This document shows, piece after piece, positions 12,560 to 23,532 of a stretch of 64,000 nt of DNA. The position numbers and the translations under genes are program-made. The notes under the pieces are model-generated. The model saw only the letters and a list, made by a program, of their open reading frames with translations. It was not told the DNA's origin and did no database searches. Each line of letters opens with the position of its first letter. Within the stretch, counting starts at the first letter, position 1. The DNA is from Bisporella sp. PMI_857 (taxonomy: Eukaryota > Ascomycota > Leotiomycetes > Helotiales > Helotiaceae): positions 372,001-436,000 of the forward strand of contig JAJSPD010000011.1 in assembly GCA_021307315.1 (NCBI GenBank). The letters are read 5' to 3'.

Positions 12560-12806
12560 TGTCACGGCCCTGGCCCCATCTCGCTTAGAGTCCCTTGGGG
12601 CCTCAGCCTTTTAGGGCTCGGCCCCTGACACGACAGGGCCTCGCTTACACTGGCCCCTGGCCAGTCTCCTGTATGTAAGCACTGCTTTCCTTCTTCTTCT
12701 GTCTGAGCTTCTTCTCTTTGTTATAACATTGATAGTCGTTCACACCTTTGAGTCCCTCGTCCTGAGATCTACGGATCGAGATCCCCGTTCGCCTTGAGTT
12801 GTTACA
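12560..12806 (+). mobile_element. Solo LTR, family A, with target duplication
   Basis: TGTCACGGCC...GTTGTTACA, 247 bp, flanked by CTGAG at 12555-12559 and 12807-12811. It is a solo LTR left by recombination of a gypsy element (family A is tied to a gypsy pol fragment at 46977-47681). Confidence 0.93.
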
Positions 12807-12911
12807 CTGAGTTGTAAAATATGCTTTCTGCATTCTTTTATGTTTAATTAACAAGTGCATTCCTTCTCGTGGTGTGCATTCCGGTGATACTGTAGTACCA
12901 ATCTCAAGCAT

Positions 12912-12922
12912 TAATATATAAG
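12912..12922 (+). promoter_or_regulatory. Possible TATA box of the secreted-protein gene
   Basis: TAATATATAAG about 120 bp upstream of the ATG at 13044, followed by a pyrimidine-rich leader (CTTTTCACTTC...) as is common in fungal promoters. Position and composition only. Confidence 0.35.
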
Positions 12923-13043
12923 ATACTTTTCTTCAGTTGACTAAAGGCTCCGCATACGCTCATTCGCCTTTTCACTTCATTTTCTATCTATCAAACTTCT
13001 ATATCAAACATTTGGTACATTATTTTCCCACTTCGACATCAAA

Positions 13044-13697
13044 ATGCGATTGAAGTCCCTCTTTCCAGTAGCGCTTCTGGCTGTAGCCAGCGCGAGCCCT
13101 GCACGGCCAATCAACCCCAAGCTGCTGACCTCTGTGTCCTCATCAGCTCCGAAACGTATTGCTCAAGGATCTACGGCAGCTCCCCTATGCCAAGTTCAAA
13201 CTGGAACCAAGCCTCCAACTTTTCAGCCAGATTTTAAACACCTCACCGCCGAAGATATTGTTAACGCTACTCTTGCTTGGGCTAATGAAGTGTGTACTGT
13301 CAATAGCTTTCTTAACCGCCCTCGAGATACTAAGACAACTCTCAACACCGTCATAGCTTATGCTAGTGACGAGCCTACTCAACTCAAAACTCTCGCTTCC
13401 CTGCCAAATCTTAGCGTAGCAGGCTTAAATGCTGCTGAGGTACTTAAGGCCAACTTTCCTATGATCCCAGCAAATCTGGTCAATGTTCGCCTTGGTAAAA
13501 CCACCACGTATACTGCTCTTGTCGCCATCAATTTCATGAGATGCTGTACCGTTTTACCGGCTATCGAAATTCTTTTTAAGGAAGCTTCTGTTGCTTCTGG
13601 AGCATTCAGCGATGGGGTTGTTCCAAAACCCATCCGGCCCTTGCCTTGTGCCTCTATCGACTGTAGTAGTGGTGCAAGCCCTGGAGTATCTATTTGA
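13044..13697 (+). CDS. Small secreted protein, 217 aa
   Basis: Intact intron-free frame of 217 codons. The first 18 residues form a signal peptide (MRLKSLFPVALLAVASAS) with an Ala-x-Ala-like cleavage region, so the product should be secreted. The start has a strong fungal context (ATCAAAATG). The mature part has about seven cysteines, including a CC pair near residue 168 and PCASIDCSS near the C terminus, which suits disulphide-stabilised extracellular proteins. I recognise no enzyme motif. The size, signal peptide and repeat-rich location would fit an effector-like protein, but that is inference. It follows a solo LTR at 12560-12806, and nothing else nearby suggests its role. Confidence 0.72.
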   Translation: MRLKSLFPVALLAVASASPARPINPKLLTSVSSSAPKRIAQGSTAAPLCQVQTGTKPPTFQPDFKHLTAEDIVNATLAWANEVCTVNSFLNRPRDTKTTLNTVIAYASDEPTQLKTLASLPNLSVAGLNAAEVLKANFPMIPANLVNVRLGKTTTYTALVAINFMRCCTVLPAIEILFKEASVASGAFSDGVVPKPIRPLPCASIDCSSGASPGVSI

Positions 13698-14523
13698 AGG
13701 CGTAGTTGAGGCTGTGTATTTTTGTTTACCATGGCTGGGATTTCGGCATTTGAGATTGGGTTATAGCGGGAGAATATTCTCTGGTGGCTGTACCTAGTCA
13801 CTAATCAGAAGAAAACACTAATTTCCGAGCTTTCCTTTCATTCTATTAAGCAGGCCGTGGCAGGGGCGAGGTGGTTATACGCATTAGAATAAAATATTAT
13901 TACTTATTTTCGACTTTTGAAAATGGTGGCTGGTGTGTCCCCCAACACCACTTTACTAAATTGTAGCCTATAAGTATGCAGCATCTTATTCACGTGACTT
14001 GACTCCCTCATGTTGTCATCAACTCAACACACTACCACTCTTATCCCTGATAATATGGAGTCTCGAAACCGAGGACCTACTGCCGAAAACGAATGCGATT
14101 TCTCCCCATACAATTTACCCCCGATTATGACCTACTAAATCCGCGGCGAAGCACTCCAAGATGTCGATGAATGGTGGCGACCTAAAGGCAACGTGTTCTC
14201 CACCTACCCGTCCCAAATTAAAAAGAAATGATGCCTAATTAAGTTTTTATTTGCATATAATCGACGGGAACCGAAGCCTACAGCAGATCTTATGAAGGGG
14301 AAGGGACAACAAACCCTGTAAAAACTGCGTGTGCAAATACTCGATTATCTTGCAGAGAAGAACGGACTTTGGGTGCTAAGATATAGGACACCCTGGTTAG
14401 ATCAGAGCAAGGGAAACACAATAGACTGCTGTGTTTATAATCACCTTCCAAGCTATAGAACTGGCAGTGAACACCCGGCTATTCAGAGGCTGCAGCGTAG
14501 AAGGGTATGTTAGGAAGGGGAAC
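13698..14523. other. Intergenic, possible gene relic
   Basis: A frame beginning MESRNRGPTAENECDF at 14055 continues, interrupted by several stops and shifts, to about 14450 (WVLRYRTPWLDQ). It may be a decayed gene but belongs to no family I recognise. Confidence 0.3.
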
Positions 14524-15440
14524 GGCTTGGGACGACTGACTGTATCCTTTCGAGCAGGTAAACTCCTTTGAGAGGGATGGTGGAGATTTCTCTCTTTGCA
14601 GCTTTAAGATCGAGGCTTTCTGGGATTCCTGATGTGCCTCTCTTTTGCCCCTTGAATCTTTGCATCTATTCACTTCGGAGCTCTCGTATTAACAGGAAAT
14701 AGGAAATGCTTGGGGCGCAAGTCCATGCACCCTAGCCAAACCAAGGGATAGCTTACTGCGTCTTTGGGAATCTGTATAAATGGGATGTGAGGGTGTGGAT
14801 TCCGTGCAACTCAAGGGCAGGAAGCCGCTCCACCCTTTTCAACCCCAACCCTTAATATCGTGCAGGCTGTATAGATACACGATGAGGCAGAAGTTTTTTT
14901 CTCTACAAAGGTAAGGATATGGCCACAAGGTCACCATCTGCAAGGAATCGGAACGTTTCTCGGGGCTGCATGATTGATCGTCTCCGTATGCTTCAAGGGC
15001 CAAGATCCCTGCGACACGCGTCTCGAACACCGACGACCGTTGAGCTGCCTTCAACAAACCAGAGTTGGAAAAATCTGTCACGGAGTAAATCAGAGCTGTA
15101 GAATAGTTAATCGGGTGAGCGAAGTGATATAATACTGTTGTAGAATACACGCTTGTAAAAGAAAAAAATAAGGGGAACGCTCAGGTCCCATGCAGCCTGA
15201 ATGCGCGCCAAGCGCACTAGCTGTATGGGGAAAGCTAAACGAGCCTCGGCTGCTAGCATTCCCCATGACAAAATCAAATTTGGAGTTGCAATGTTCGCGG
15301 TGGCTAGGAGGCTAGGATCGCATTCCAGAGAGTATTTCTAGCTAGCTCAATTCGCGGGATCAGCACCAATATTCCGCAAACACTAGTTTTCCCTTTTGTC
15401 CTCCACATTCCATGGTAACTTTTCTGTAGGAGCGGGCTTT
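14524..15440 (+). repeat. Diverged direct repeat flanking ferric reductase, left copy
   Basis: Two blocks match 18818-19536 in the same orientation. Block 1 runs from CCTTTCGAGCA through ATGGGRTGTGAGGGTGTGG to TTTCTCGGGGCTGCATGATT. Block 2 runs from TTCGCGGTGGCTAGGAGG to TTTTCTGTAGGAGCGGGC. The middle differs between copies. Block 1 looks like decayed coding sequence (TFNILQVVSIHDK in the right copy), family unknown. Confidence 0.75.
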
Positions 15441-16152
15441 TCCCTTAGCCAGTATCGCCATCGAGTGTCTTGCTGGTACCGTAATGAGTGCGATAAGCAA
15501 TAGTTTCCACTTTCGAGCATGGAAAACTATATGGAAAAGACCAAGACTTAGTTTATAGACTAACATGCTATTTCACGTAGTGTTAAACTTGGATTGCGTT
15601 ACTTCGTAGGCGACATTACTCCAAAAAGAACAGAATCGCTCCCAGGCTTCACAACTATTTGCGGTACCTCTCCACTAACTCCGAGGCGACTAGAAACTTT
15701 TTTCCCGTCTAAATATTTTTTGCCAAAAGCAAGGCCTTTACTATCGCATCGTAAGCCTGTTAACGGACGCCGGACATATCAATACATATCAGATAAACCC
15801 GTCCAGACGCTATTCTATATACGGTGGCTAATAGTGCAAAATGGACCATTACGTGTAATTAGGGTATCGATTGGATCCGTGTTACATTCCCGAGCTTTTG
15901 TATAAAGTTTTGTTTTGTATCAAAATGCACAATATAGCTAACGCAAGCAGCTAGCCCACTTTTTGCTTTTTAATCCTTCATAAATAATAAACTATTCCCG
16001 GACTGTTTTGCATGTCTGCTTCACTCCTGCGTCATCACATATTGTACCTGCATATTTGCATATCTTGCCTGTTACATCCCCCTATCCACGATCATATCCA
16101 GAGACAATCTCATACCACAATTTCTCTATGCCATTCATCTCATACATGAGAT
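15441..16152. other. Upstream region of the ferric reductase gene
   Basis: No gene recognised. A frame at 15594-15905 is open but has no domain. Contains the ATCAGATAA motif listed separately. Confidence 0.4.
15788..15796 (+). promoter_or_regulatory. Candidate iron-responsive GATA site ATCAGATAA
   Basis: Matches the ATCWGATAA consensus bound by fungal iron-regulatory GATA factors of the Sre/SreA type, 357 bp upstream of the ferric reductase ATG. Such sites repress iron-uptake genes in iron-replete cells. One 9-bp match can occur by chance, so the link to regulation is inference. Confidence 0.45.
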
Positions 16153-18039
16153 ATGATGGCTCCACAATTAGGTGGTCAAGGGATCTCCACACTCCTCGAA
16201 CGAGCCTCTGTCTTAGCTACCAGGATTTTATCGTCAAGTGCAAGTAAGACTACGGCCATGGAGGCTGGATCTACTATCAAACCCTACACAATTGGATTGG
16301 TCGGCGTCGACACAGAACTGGATAATATTATTCGATCTGTATTGCTTGGGACTCTGGGAACACTGGTGATAGCATTCCTGTTGATCAGGCTACAGCAGCT
16401 GGCCAAGGGACACATGCGGCATCTGTTAGCGATCCACGCTAATAAGAGACAGCAAACATACTTCGCTCGGAACCACTCAATATGGTGGCCATGGGTAAAG
16501 AGACATGTCATCTATGCACCACTGCTCAGAAAGCGCCACAACCGAGAGATTCGACTATCCTCCACTGTCAGTGTTGGCACAGTGCCAACGCGATTCCAAA
16601 CTGCTCTCCTATCACTCTACGTCCTGAGCAACCTCGCATACTGTATGATCTTAGACTACAGCGTGGCTAACAAATATGCAATTCTTGCCGAACTTCGCGG
16701 GAGATCTGGTGTACTCGCTGTGGCCAATATAGTGCCTCTTATGCTCCTCGCCGGCCGCAACAATCCTCTGATTGCGATGCTTCAAGTAAGCTTTGACACC
16801 TACAATCTTTTGCATCGATGGATGGGAAGGATAGTAGTGATTGAGTCCGTAGTTCATACGGCCGCTTGGATGGCCTCTCAAGTCGCCAGTGACCAGTGGG
16901 ATTCAGTTTGGGCGAAAATGAGCGCTCCCTACATGCTATGGGGCGGAGTGGGAGTAACAGCAAGTGTCCTAATGGGAATCCTTAGTCCAAGCGCTGTCCG
17001 GCATGCCTTTTACGAGACGTTTCTCACTATTCACATCCTGCTTGCTATCGCCACAGCTGTAGGCATCTATCTGCATTGTAGCATTGGAAATCTTCCTCCA
17101 CTGCCTTACGTCAAAGTTGCAGTTGCATTTTGGATTGCAGATCGTCTTTTTCGATTTTTCCGGATACTCCAACATAGTTTCTCTCGCCGCGGCTGGACAG
17201 ACGCTGAGATTGTGGTTCTCCCAGGAGATGCTTGTCGAGTAACTCTTCGTCTCGCAGGTCGCATTCATATCAAACCTGGCACCCATGCCTACTTACGCTT
17301 CGCCCGACTCAATATATGGGAGTCTCATCCTTTCTCTATTGCTTGGAGTGAAGAATACGCCATTCCCCCAGTGTCCACTTCCAGCACTGTCGAAAAAATC
17401 GAGGCTATAAAGGAGGTTGATCTGCGCAAGGCTCCAACTGGCACTTCCGTATCCTTTGTCATTCATGCCCAAGCTGGTCTCACTCGGCGGCTCCTAAACT
17501 TCGCCACAGCCCATAAATGCGGCGGACTTTGTACCCCTACGTTATTCGAAGGCCCATATGCTGGCCACCACAGCCTAGATTCGTACGGTCACACGGTCCT
17601 CTTTGCTGGTTCTAGTGGTATAACCTACCAAATTCCATATATTCGGCGCTTGATAGACGGCAGCGAGGATGGGACCGTTGCAACTCGGCGTATTATACTT
17701 ATTTGGGTCATCCGGGAAATAGAACACCTACAGTGGGTAGATCCCTGGATGAGAACCCTTCTCCGCATGTCTGGACGGAGCGGTATCTTTCACCCTAAGA
17801 TTTTTGTAACAAAACCGAAAAGCGGCCTCGAAAACGCGGGCACAAGTGACGCTCTCCAGATATTCTGTGGCCGGCCAAATATTGCTCAGGTCCTCAACGA
17901 AGAAGTCAAACAACAAGTTGGCGCTATGTGTGTGACTGTTTGCGGCCCTGGTGGACTTGCGGATGATGTCCGCAGTGCCGTAAGAAATGTTCAGTATCTG
18001 GGCTCTGTGGACTTCATCGAAGAGAGTTTCACGTGGTGA
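16153..18039 (+). CDS. FRE-type ferric reductase transmembrane component, 628 aa
   Basis: Plasma-membrane flavocytochrome that passes electrons from NADPH through FAD and two haems to external Fe(III), the first step of reductive iron uptake. Single uninterrupted frame. TM1 is near residues 58-81; the ferric-reductase-like membrane domain spans about 145-335. Likely haem ligands are H221 (LLHRWMGR) and H235 (VVHTAAW) in one helix and H294 and H308 (IHILL...LHC) in the next. HPFSIAW at 392-398 is the FAD-binding motif; AGSSGIT at 485-491 is the NADPH-binding glycine motif; CGRPNIAQVL and VCGPGGLADDV near the C terminus complete the NAD-binding domain. The length is at the short end for the family. 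Two diverged direct repeats flank the gene, and an ATCAGATAA motif lies upstream. The ATG-ATG start leaves a short N terminus without a clear signal peptide. Confidence 0.9.
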   Translation: MMAPQLGGQGISTLLERASVLATRILSSSASKTTAMEAGSTIKPYTIGLVGVDTELDNIIRSVLLGTLGTLVIAFLLIRLQQLAKGHMRHLLAIHANKRQQTYFARNHSIWWPWVKRHVIYAPLLRKRHNREIRLSSTVSVGTVPTRFQTALLSLYVLSNLAYCMILDYSVANKYAILAELRGRSGVLAVANIVPLMLLAGRNNPLIAMLQVSFDTYNLLHRWMGRIVVIESVVHTAAWMASQVASDQWDSVWAKMSAPYMLWGGVGVTASVLMGILSPSAVRHAFYETFLTIHILLAIATAVGIYLHCSIGNLPPLPYVKVAVAFWIADRLFRFFRILQHSFSRRGWTDAEIVVLPGDACRVTLRLAGRIHIKPGTHAYLRFARLNIWESHPFSIAWSEEYAIPPVSTSSTVEKIEAIKEVDLRKAPTGTSVSFVIHAQAGLTRRLLNFATAHKCGGLCTPTLFEGPYAGHHSLDSYGHTVLFAGSSGITYQIPYIRRLIDGSEDGTVATRRIILIWVIREIEHLQWVDPWMRTLLRMSGRSGIFHPKIFVTKPKSGLENAGTSDALQIFCGRPNIAQVLNEEVKQQVGAMCVTVCGPGGLADDVRSAVRNVQYLGSVDFIEESFTW

Positions 18040-18817
18040 TGGCCTCTCATTCCCTACAGATTGTGTATTTAATAATTTTAGTTGTGTATTCTGCCTCTAT
18101 TGGTTGAGTTGAGGGGTAGTACGAGAACCTTTTGGGCTATTTTTTAATACTACTACCTTTTCATACGGCATAGATAGAGACTAATAAAGTGACACGGGAA
18201 ATGCCTAGGGCTTGGTTTGGGCAATTTCTACGTGGACTTATGTAGCGACGAACGGGGAGGAAGTTTAGCTATTCACATCAGGGCATGATCAGGTATTGAT
18301 ATATAGAATTGTGATTATAATGCTAGAACTTGAAGGGAATGCCCCTTGGCCAAATACTCTATCGGGTGAGATAAAAGAGGTAAAAATACAGTACTACAAA
18401 AGCTAAAATAGGCCGACAACCCTTTTGCTGGTCGAAGATTGATTCTCTGATCAGCCATCTCAGGCACAGGCACCGAGACTCAGGTTATCAAGAGCAGGGG
18501 GAAAATTGCTATAATTGACATTCACAAAGCCGGACAAGATGCAAGCGGAACCTGCTTCCGCAATCGCAAACAGCCAATTGGTGTTGCGCTCTGCCGACCG
18601 CGACTATGCCCTCATTAATTTGGATGTCCAGGTGTACAGTACCAGCTGTGAAAGCCTTTGCCAGTAGTAGAATTGCCGCTAACCAGATCTAGCAGTAGCT
18701 TCTGCGTGCCGTCCAGGAGTTTGTGGAGTAGACAGTAATGGAAAAGAAGGCTCAGAGCTATTAAGGATGTGTTGAAAGACTATTATGCCTATAGAAAGTC
18801 AGTAATCTAGTACAAAA
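18040..18817. other. Intergenic, no supported gene
   Basis: 3' flank of the ferric reductase gene. Frames are short and no domain is recognised. Confidence 0.45.
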
Positions 18818-19536
18818 CGGCTTGGAACAATCATACAGCGAGGCTTACTGAACCTTTCGAGCAAGAAAAACTCCTTCGAGAGGAATGGCAGAAACTCCAC
18901 TCTTTCCAGCTTAAAGATCGAAGCTTTCTGCATATCTGCTCTGCCATTCACTTATGAGCTCCCGTATTCCCAGTGGATGGGAAATACTTGGTGAGCAGGC
19001 CCTTACACCCTGGTTAAATAGAGGGATGACTTGCTGCGTCTTCGGGGATCTGTGTAGATGGGGTGTGAGGGTGTGGATTCGACGCGACTCAATGTTAGGC
19101 CAACCAGCTCCACCATTTCCAACTCCAACCTTTAATATCTTGCAAGTTGTATCCATACACGACAAGACAGAAGTTTCCTTTTCTACAAAGGTAAAGATAT
19201 AGGTACAGGGTCACCATCTGCAAAGGATCGGGACGTTTCTCGGGGCTGCATGATTAATTGGCTCTGCTCATTTCATGTCCCACAACCACCACAGCACTCG
19301 AATCTTCAACGCCAACGCTAACGCCCATTCAGCTTACCTCTGACAAGTCAGCGTTGAAAATATATATATATATAATATTGAAGTTGCAACGTTCGCGGTG
19401 GCTAGGAGGTTAGGATTGCATTCCAGAGAGTATTGCCAGAGGGCTTAACTCACGAGATCAGCGCCAACATTCCGCAAATACCAGCTTTCCCTTTTGTCCT
19501 CCACATTCCATGGTAGCTTTTCTGTAGGAGCGGGCT
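18818..19536 (+). repeat. Diverged direct repeat flanking ferric reductase, right copy
   Basis: Partner of 14524-15440. The end of this copy (CCTTTTGTCCTCCACATTCC, then TTTTCTGTAGGAGCGGGC) is nearly identical to the left copy. A (TA)n run at about 19362-19376 sits in the non-matching middle. Confidence 0.75.
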
Positions 19537-19546
19537 GCTCTCTCGG

Positions 19547-19663
19547 TGTGGGATCACTCTAATACGGGGCACCACCACGTCCTGACGCGAGTGCCTATTG
19601 TATTCTTGAGTGATTGATTGATTGATTGAGAGTTAAGGTGTAACTATTAGTAGTAGCTCAACA
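19547..19663 (-). mobile_element. Truncated family C-like LTR
   Basis: Begins TGTGGGATCACTCTAATACG and carries GAGTGCCTATTGTATTCTTG like the 198-bp family C LTRs, but is only ~117 bp, with a GATT tandem run and a different end (CTCAACA). No target duplication seen. Confidence 0.6.
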
Positions 19664-20365
19664 AAGGAGTAAACAACCATTGAAATTCGTAGCATAAAAA
19701 TAGCCCCTGTGGACGTTAAGGAGACGTTCTGGAATGATGAGGCTGAGACCATTCTCACGTGTGCGTAAGCGAACATGGATCCAAAATTGGTTCCGGAGGA
19801 ATCTCAGTCTTGAGGGAGCCAAAATAGGATTTGCGCTTAGAGACAAAGAAAGTATAACCGGGCCTTGAGAGAACCAAGACGAGCCCCATTGGGTACTAAA
19901 ATAGCATCTCACCTGCTCTCACCCTTACACAACCTTAACTCACCCTGCATTACCGATAAAGCAGCCCTGCTCGCCTTTCCGAACAGAAATAGATTTCATG
20001 CAAGTGAGGATTCAGGTCAAACAATCAGCTGTTATCAGAGCAGGAACCAGTACCTTGCTTTGTTATCAAATCCAAAGTGCACGAACCAGCACTAGTACAT
20101 AGTGTTTCTGGGACTTGAGTGCGGTCGTTGCTTATAAGCAATTCATGCTAGCATGGGCTTGTGTTAAAAACGGCATTATCATAATCAGGAATGTTTGTGG
20201 AGATTATAGTGATTAGCTTTCGGGTTTGTTGCTCGTAATTCGGGCTTTCGTGCATACCGATTGCAAAAAGCAATGTTTTTATTCGTTTATTTTGTGGTTT
20301 ATTCGGACAAATTTGCATATTAGTGTTTGCTACATTTTTTGGGGGGCGTATTTTGGTTTCGGCAG
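19664..20365. other. Intergenic, no supported gene
   Basis: Short frames only; no domain, RNA gene or terminal repeat recognised. Confidence 0.4.
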
Positions 20366-20487
20366 TGTCACGATACGCGCTGTGGATCTACAGATACAGA
20401 GGGCAACGGTGGTATCATACAAGAATCTAAAGCTAAGGAAGCTCGGCTAATATAGGTTACGTGTGCTCCAGAGCACGGAACGTGACA
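20366..20487 (+). mobile_element. Shortened solo LTR, family E
   Basis: TGTCACGATACGCGCTGTGG...ACGTGACA, sharing CTACAGATACAGAGGGCAAC with the 171-bp copy at 30779-30949 but lacking ~50 bp internally. Flanks GGCAG and CCAGC do not match. Confidence 0.75.
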
Positions 20488-20489
20488 CC

Positions 20490-20830
20490 AGCCAAAGACA
20501 AACCCTATTTCCACATCGCTAAACTCAAGCAGTTGTCCAACTCCATACTTCCTCGATTCGCGAAAATTTTCGAAAACATTAAGAAAAATATAGGCCAGAT
20601 AATAGATCAGGTGCTTCGGGTCTTGACTCACCAAGATCTCTCGAGTATGAATATCCTCTCGGTTCGACCAGGCGCTTACTAACCAGCGCTAGAAAGCAGC
20701 GACAAATACTTAAATATTGAGGAGATTAACGCTTAGACCGTCAAGCGGGTGGTTGAGTTTATGTACACGAACGAGTACGATGACGAAGCGGAGGAGTGAG
20801 GATCGGAAGACCTCCCACGGTCGAACCACA
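20490..20830 (+). pseudogene. Possible BTB/POZ-domain relic
   Basis: A broken frame ends with YLNIEEINA, a stop, TVKRVVEFMYTNEYDDEAEE. That resembles the C-terminal helix pair of fungal BTB/POZ domains, in which a hydrophobic ...FLxYLYTxxYD... follows the interaction core. Stops at about 20680 and 20735 break the frame and no start is evident. Weak, single-motif evidence; a chance match is possible. Confidence 0.3.
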
Positions 20831-21503
20831 CAGAAGCTGGGATACTTAACCAAGGTAAGTAATGTACTTACGGGCGGCCACAGTTGGCTAATCATCAAAC
20901 AAACCAGATGTTAGAGACTCTTCCAACGTTGTTGTATCGAAAGACGCTGATCCTCTCTAGACGATAACACAGGCGATGACGACATTTTGACGGCGTACTG
21001 GAAGGGCCGCCTCCGTGCTATCGTGAGCTGGTGTAGGCGAGTCATAACAATTTTCTTCTACCTCGTTTTGAATCGGATGGCTGCACATTCTTGCTTGTAC
21101 ATATGAGGATAATGAGGATGGCGGACCTATTGGCAGTAGGCCTATGAGGATTACGGCCGCTTAAAAGCATCACTTGCTAGTTCGACACTCTTTAACAGTC
21201 TAGACTGTCAACAACATTATTATCATTTAAGCAATAAACTATTTAGACGTGGCATGCGTGATTGGTCGGTTCGTAGTGGTACAGTGAGATCGTTCACTTC
21301 TTCGCGTGCTATAACGCCAGGTGAAAGACAGAACTCGGCAATATAAGTAAGGCTGGCATACAGGTTGCTTGTTTTACATGAAGCTTTCCGCAACGAACGC
21401 TGAGTTAGCCAAATTTCGCCTGTGCTTGCCGTGTTCTAGTTCGAACTCTGATAAGCATCGACACCTACCAGTAGCTGCCTAGGTTATCAAACAAGACCAA
21501 CTC
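20831..21503. other. Intergenic, no supported gene
   Basis: Nothing recognised between the BTB-like relic and the kinase gene. Confidence 0.4.
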
Positions 21504-22984
21504 CTACTCCTCCACATCTCCAAGAAGCCAAGGGTCTTCTAATAGCTCAGAGGGCGATGCTCTCGATTCTGGCGTCCACCTGACTATTTTGCAGACAAAG
21601 CTGAGGAAGCCTTTCTTATTGGAAACCTCGAGATTCCTTTCGGAATCTTCCCAAGACACTGATAGGACAGGATTCAGACACTTCCGGTTGCCTGTCGTAT
21701 GTGCATTAGGTTGGCGGATGCACATCCTTGGAATCAAGTACTTACCTCTGTCATCGAAGTAAACGGAGCTGCAGTCGCTTCGCTGGAGGAACTCGAGGGG
21801 AGGAGGTCCCAAAAGACCAACTATACTAGCAAGGTGGAAGCGGTTTCCATACTTGCCAGCCTCAGGGTCAAGCCTATCGAACATGCGTTCTCAAACATGT
21901 CCCAGACCTAGAAGCTCTCATTAGTTTCGTGCTATCAGCCACATACAGGAAATCTCGCACCATGACTCCGACATTCCATATATCCACAGCATAGGCCCAG
22001 GGCATCTCTATAATGACGTCGGGAGCCCGGTAAGGACCCGGCTGGATGTCATGGCAGTGCTCGACCTGTCCGTTCCGAGCGAGGGAGAAGTCACATAGGA
22101 TCGGGCGGCGGCCAAGCCTTGTTGGAATATCCCGAAGTTTGCGCTTTTGTAGAGATTGTACCCATTGATATTTTGTAGAGGCTCGATGCCGCGATTTCTT
22201 TTGTGTCCAGCTGTTCCACGATAGATGAATCAACCAAACCCAGCAAGATACTCTCTTCTTTTATATCTGGCATTCTGTCAATGGTTTCCAAAGCATAGTG
22301 AAAGGAGCGGCCTGACCTATGTGGGTGATATGGCACTCGCTATGCAAGAAATCTAGTGTGAGCGGCAATTGAATCAAAATTTGCTCGAGCATTGTTTCAG
22401 GCAGTTTACAATCTGGGCGAGTATACCGGAGGCTTAATATGTCGTTGGAAAGGACCTCGTGAACTAAACATTGATAAGGATTCCCTGCTCTGCTCATGAC
22501 AAAAAAAGAATCCTGAATAGTGCGGAAATATATCTTGTCAGGATGGTCGGGGTTCCCCGCGGTGCTGAGATGTTTGTAAATGGCAGTTTCGTTGTCAATC
22601 TCATTTTCTGCAACTAAATCGTGAGCGTAAGTCTTCAGTGCGGCATATTTATTCGTGCTGGTATATCTGGTCAATGCTAGGCTCTCTCACGCCCTCTGAG
22701 CTTCACTCACGCCAGGTTACGACAGCACCATATCGTGCTTGCTGATCCGAAGCCAAGTTTTGCCACGACCTTATATTTTCATTGATAACGTCGCCAAAGG
22801 TCATCGGGTAGAAGTTTTCGAAGCCCACCTCCTTCTCTTCTTCAAACGGAGTGGCTGAGGATGACATGGAGCGCGATGTAGTGCGGCCTGCGCGACATAA
22901 GGAGAATGAAATAAGGCAAGATCTATCCAAGACTGGCGTTCGCAGCCGCGAGAATATACGAGGTCGAGAAAACGTGGAAATCAA
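21504..22984 (-). pseudogene. SRPK-like protein kinase with three frameshifts
   Basis: Reads as a fungal SR-protein-kinase-type gene. After an N-terminal FYPMTFGDVINE comes the G-loop LGFGSASTIW, ALK lysine, a helix-C region ENEIDNETAIYKHL, catalytic loop HIDIKEESIL, activation segment PILCDFSLA, GPYRAPDVI, then VDIWNVGVM and GLLGPPPLEFL. Introns inferred: ~22674-22715 (GTGAGT...GACCAG), ~22268-22317, ~21913-21966 and ~21687-21741 (GTAAGT...CGACAG), each restoring family sequence. Three single-base shifts remain: near 22770 (one A short in an A run before KYKVVAKLG), near 22165, and near 21880 before MFDRLDPEAG. Substitutions at key sites also stand out: DFG is DFS, APE is APD, and the catalytic-loop Asn is Ser. 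Either a recent pseudogene or a locus with sequencing errors; the active-site changes favour loss of kinase activity. Confidence 0.72.
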
Positions 22985-23334
22985 AAGATTTCTGGTCTAC
23001 AGTTAAGTAATGGCGAAGGGTGGATAGCCAGAGGCAAGTTTGGATAGGTAACCGCTGCACTTACTAATTGTGCAGCCCTAAGACAATTTAAGCACGCGGG
23101 CCGGCGCATCTTAGCGCTTCAAAAATAGTTCATCTGGCAAGCTAAATAAAGGTCACGTGGACCACTGTACTGGTGAGTTGTGGGTCTTTTCAGGACCTAC
23201 AACCCCCCGCGATAGAACGTAGCTTAAAACAAACATATTATACGATCAAGGAATACTAGAATGACCACCGCAAGAGCGTAGTAAATAGCCACTACGCCTT
23301 TTGCACGGTGATAGGTATTCCGACAGATACTCTT
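22985..23334. other. Intergenic, no supported gene
   Basis: Upstream flank of the kinase pseudogene up to the LTR at 23335; nothing recognised. Confidence 0.4.
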
Positions 23335-23532
23335 TGTTAGTACAATTAACTAGAGAGGTCATGTGGTCACGCACTTGAACGAAGGGTGTCGTTCACGTGA
23401 CCCGGAACGGGGTTATATAACTCGTAGTTTCACCGTAGTTAAAACTTAGCACTCAATCAATCACTCACTCAAGAATACAATAGGCACTCACGTTAGGAAC
23501 GTAGTGGTGCCCCGTATTAGAGTGAACCTACA
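23335..23532 (+). mobile_element. 5' LTR of a family C retrotransposon
   Basis: TGTTAGTACAATTAACTAG...GTGAACCTACA, 198 bp, the same length as the inverted solo copy at 29560-29757. Followed in the same orientation by gag and protease coding sequence, so this is the 5' LTR of the truncated element that runs to 25694. Confidence 0.88.
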
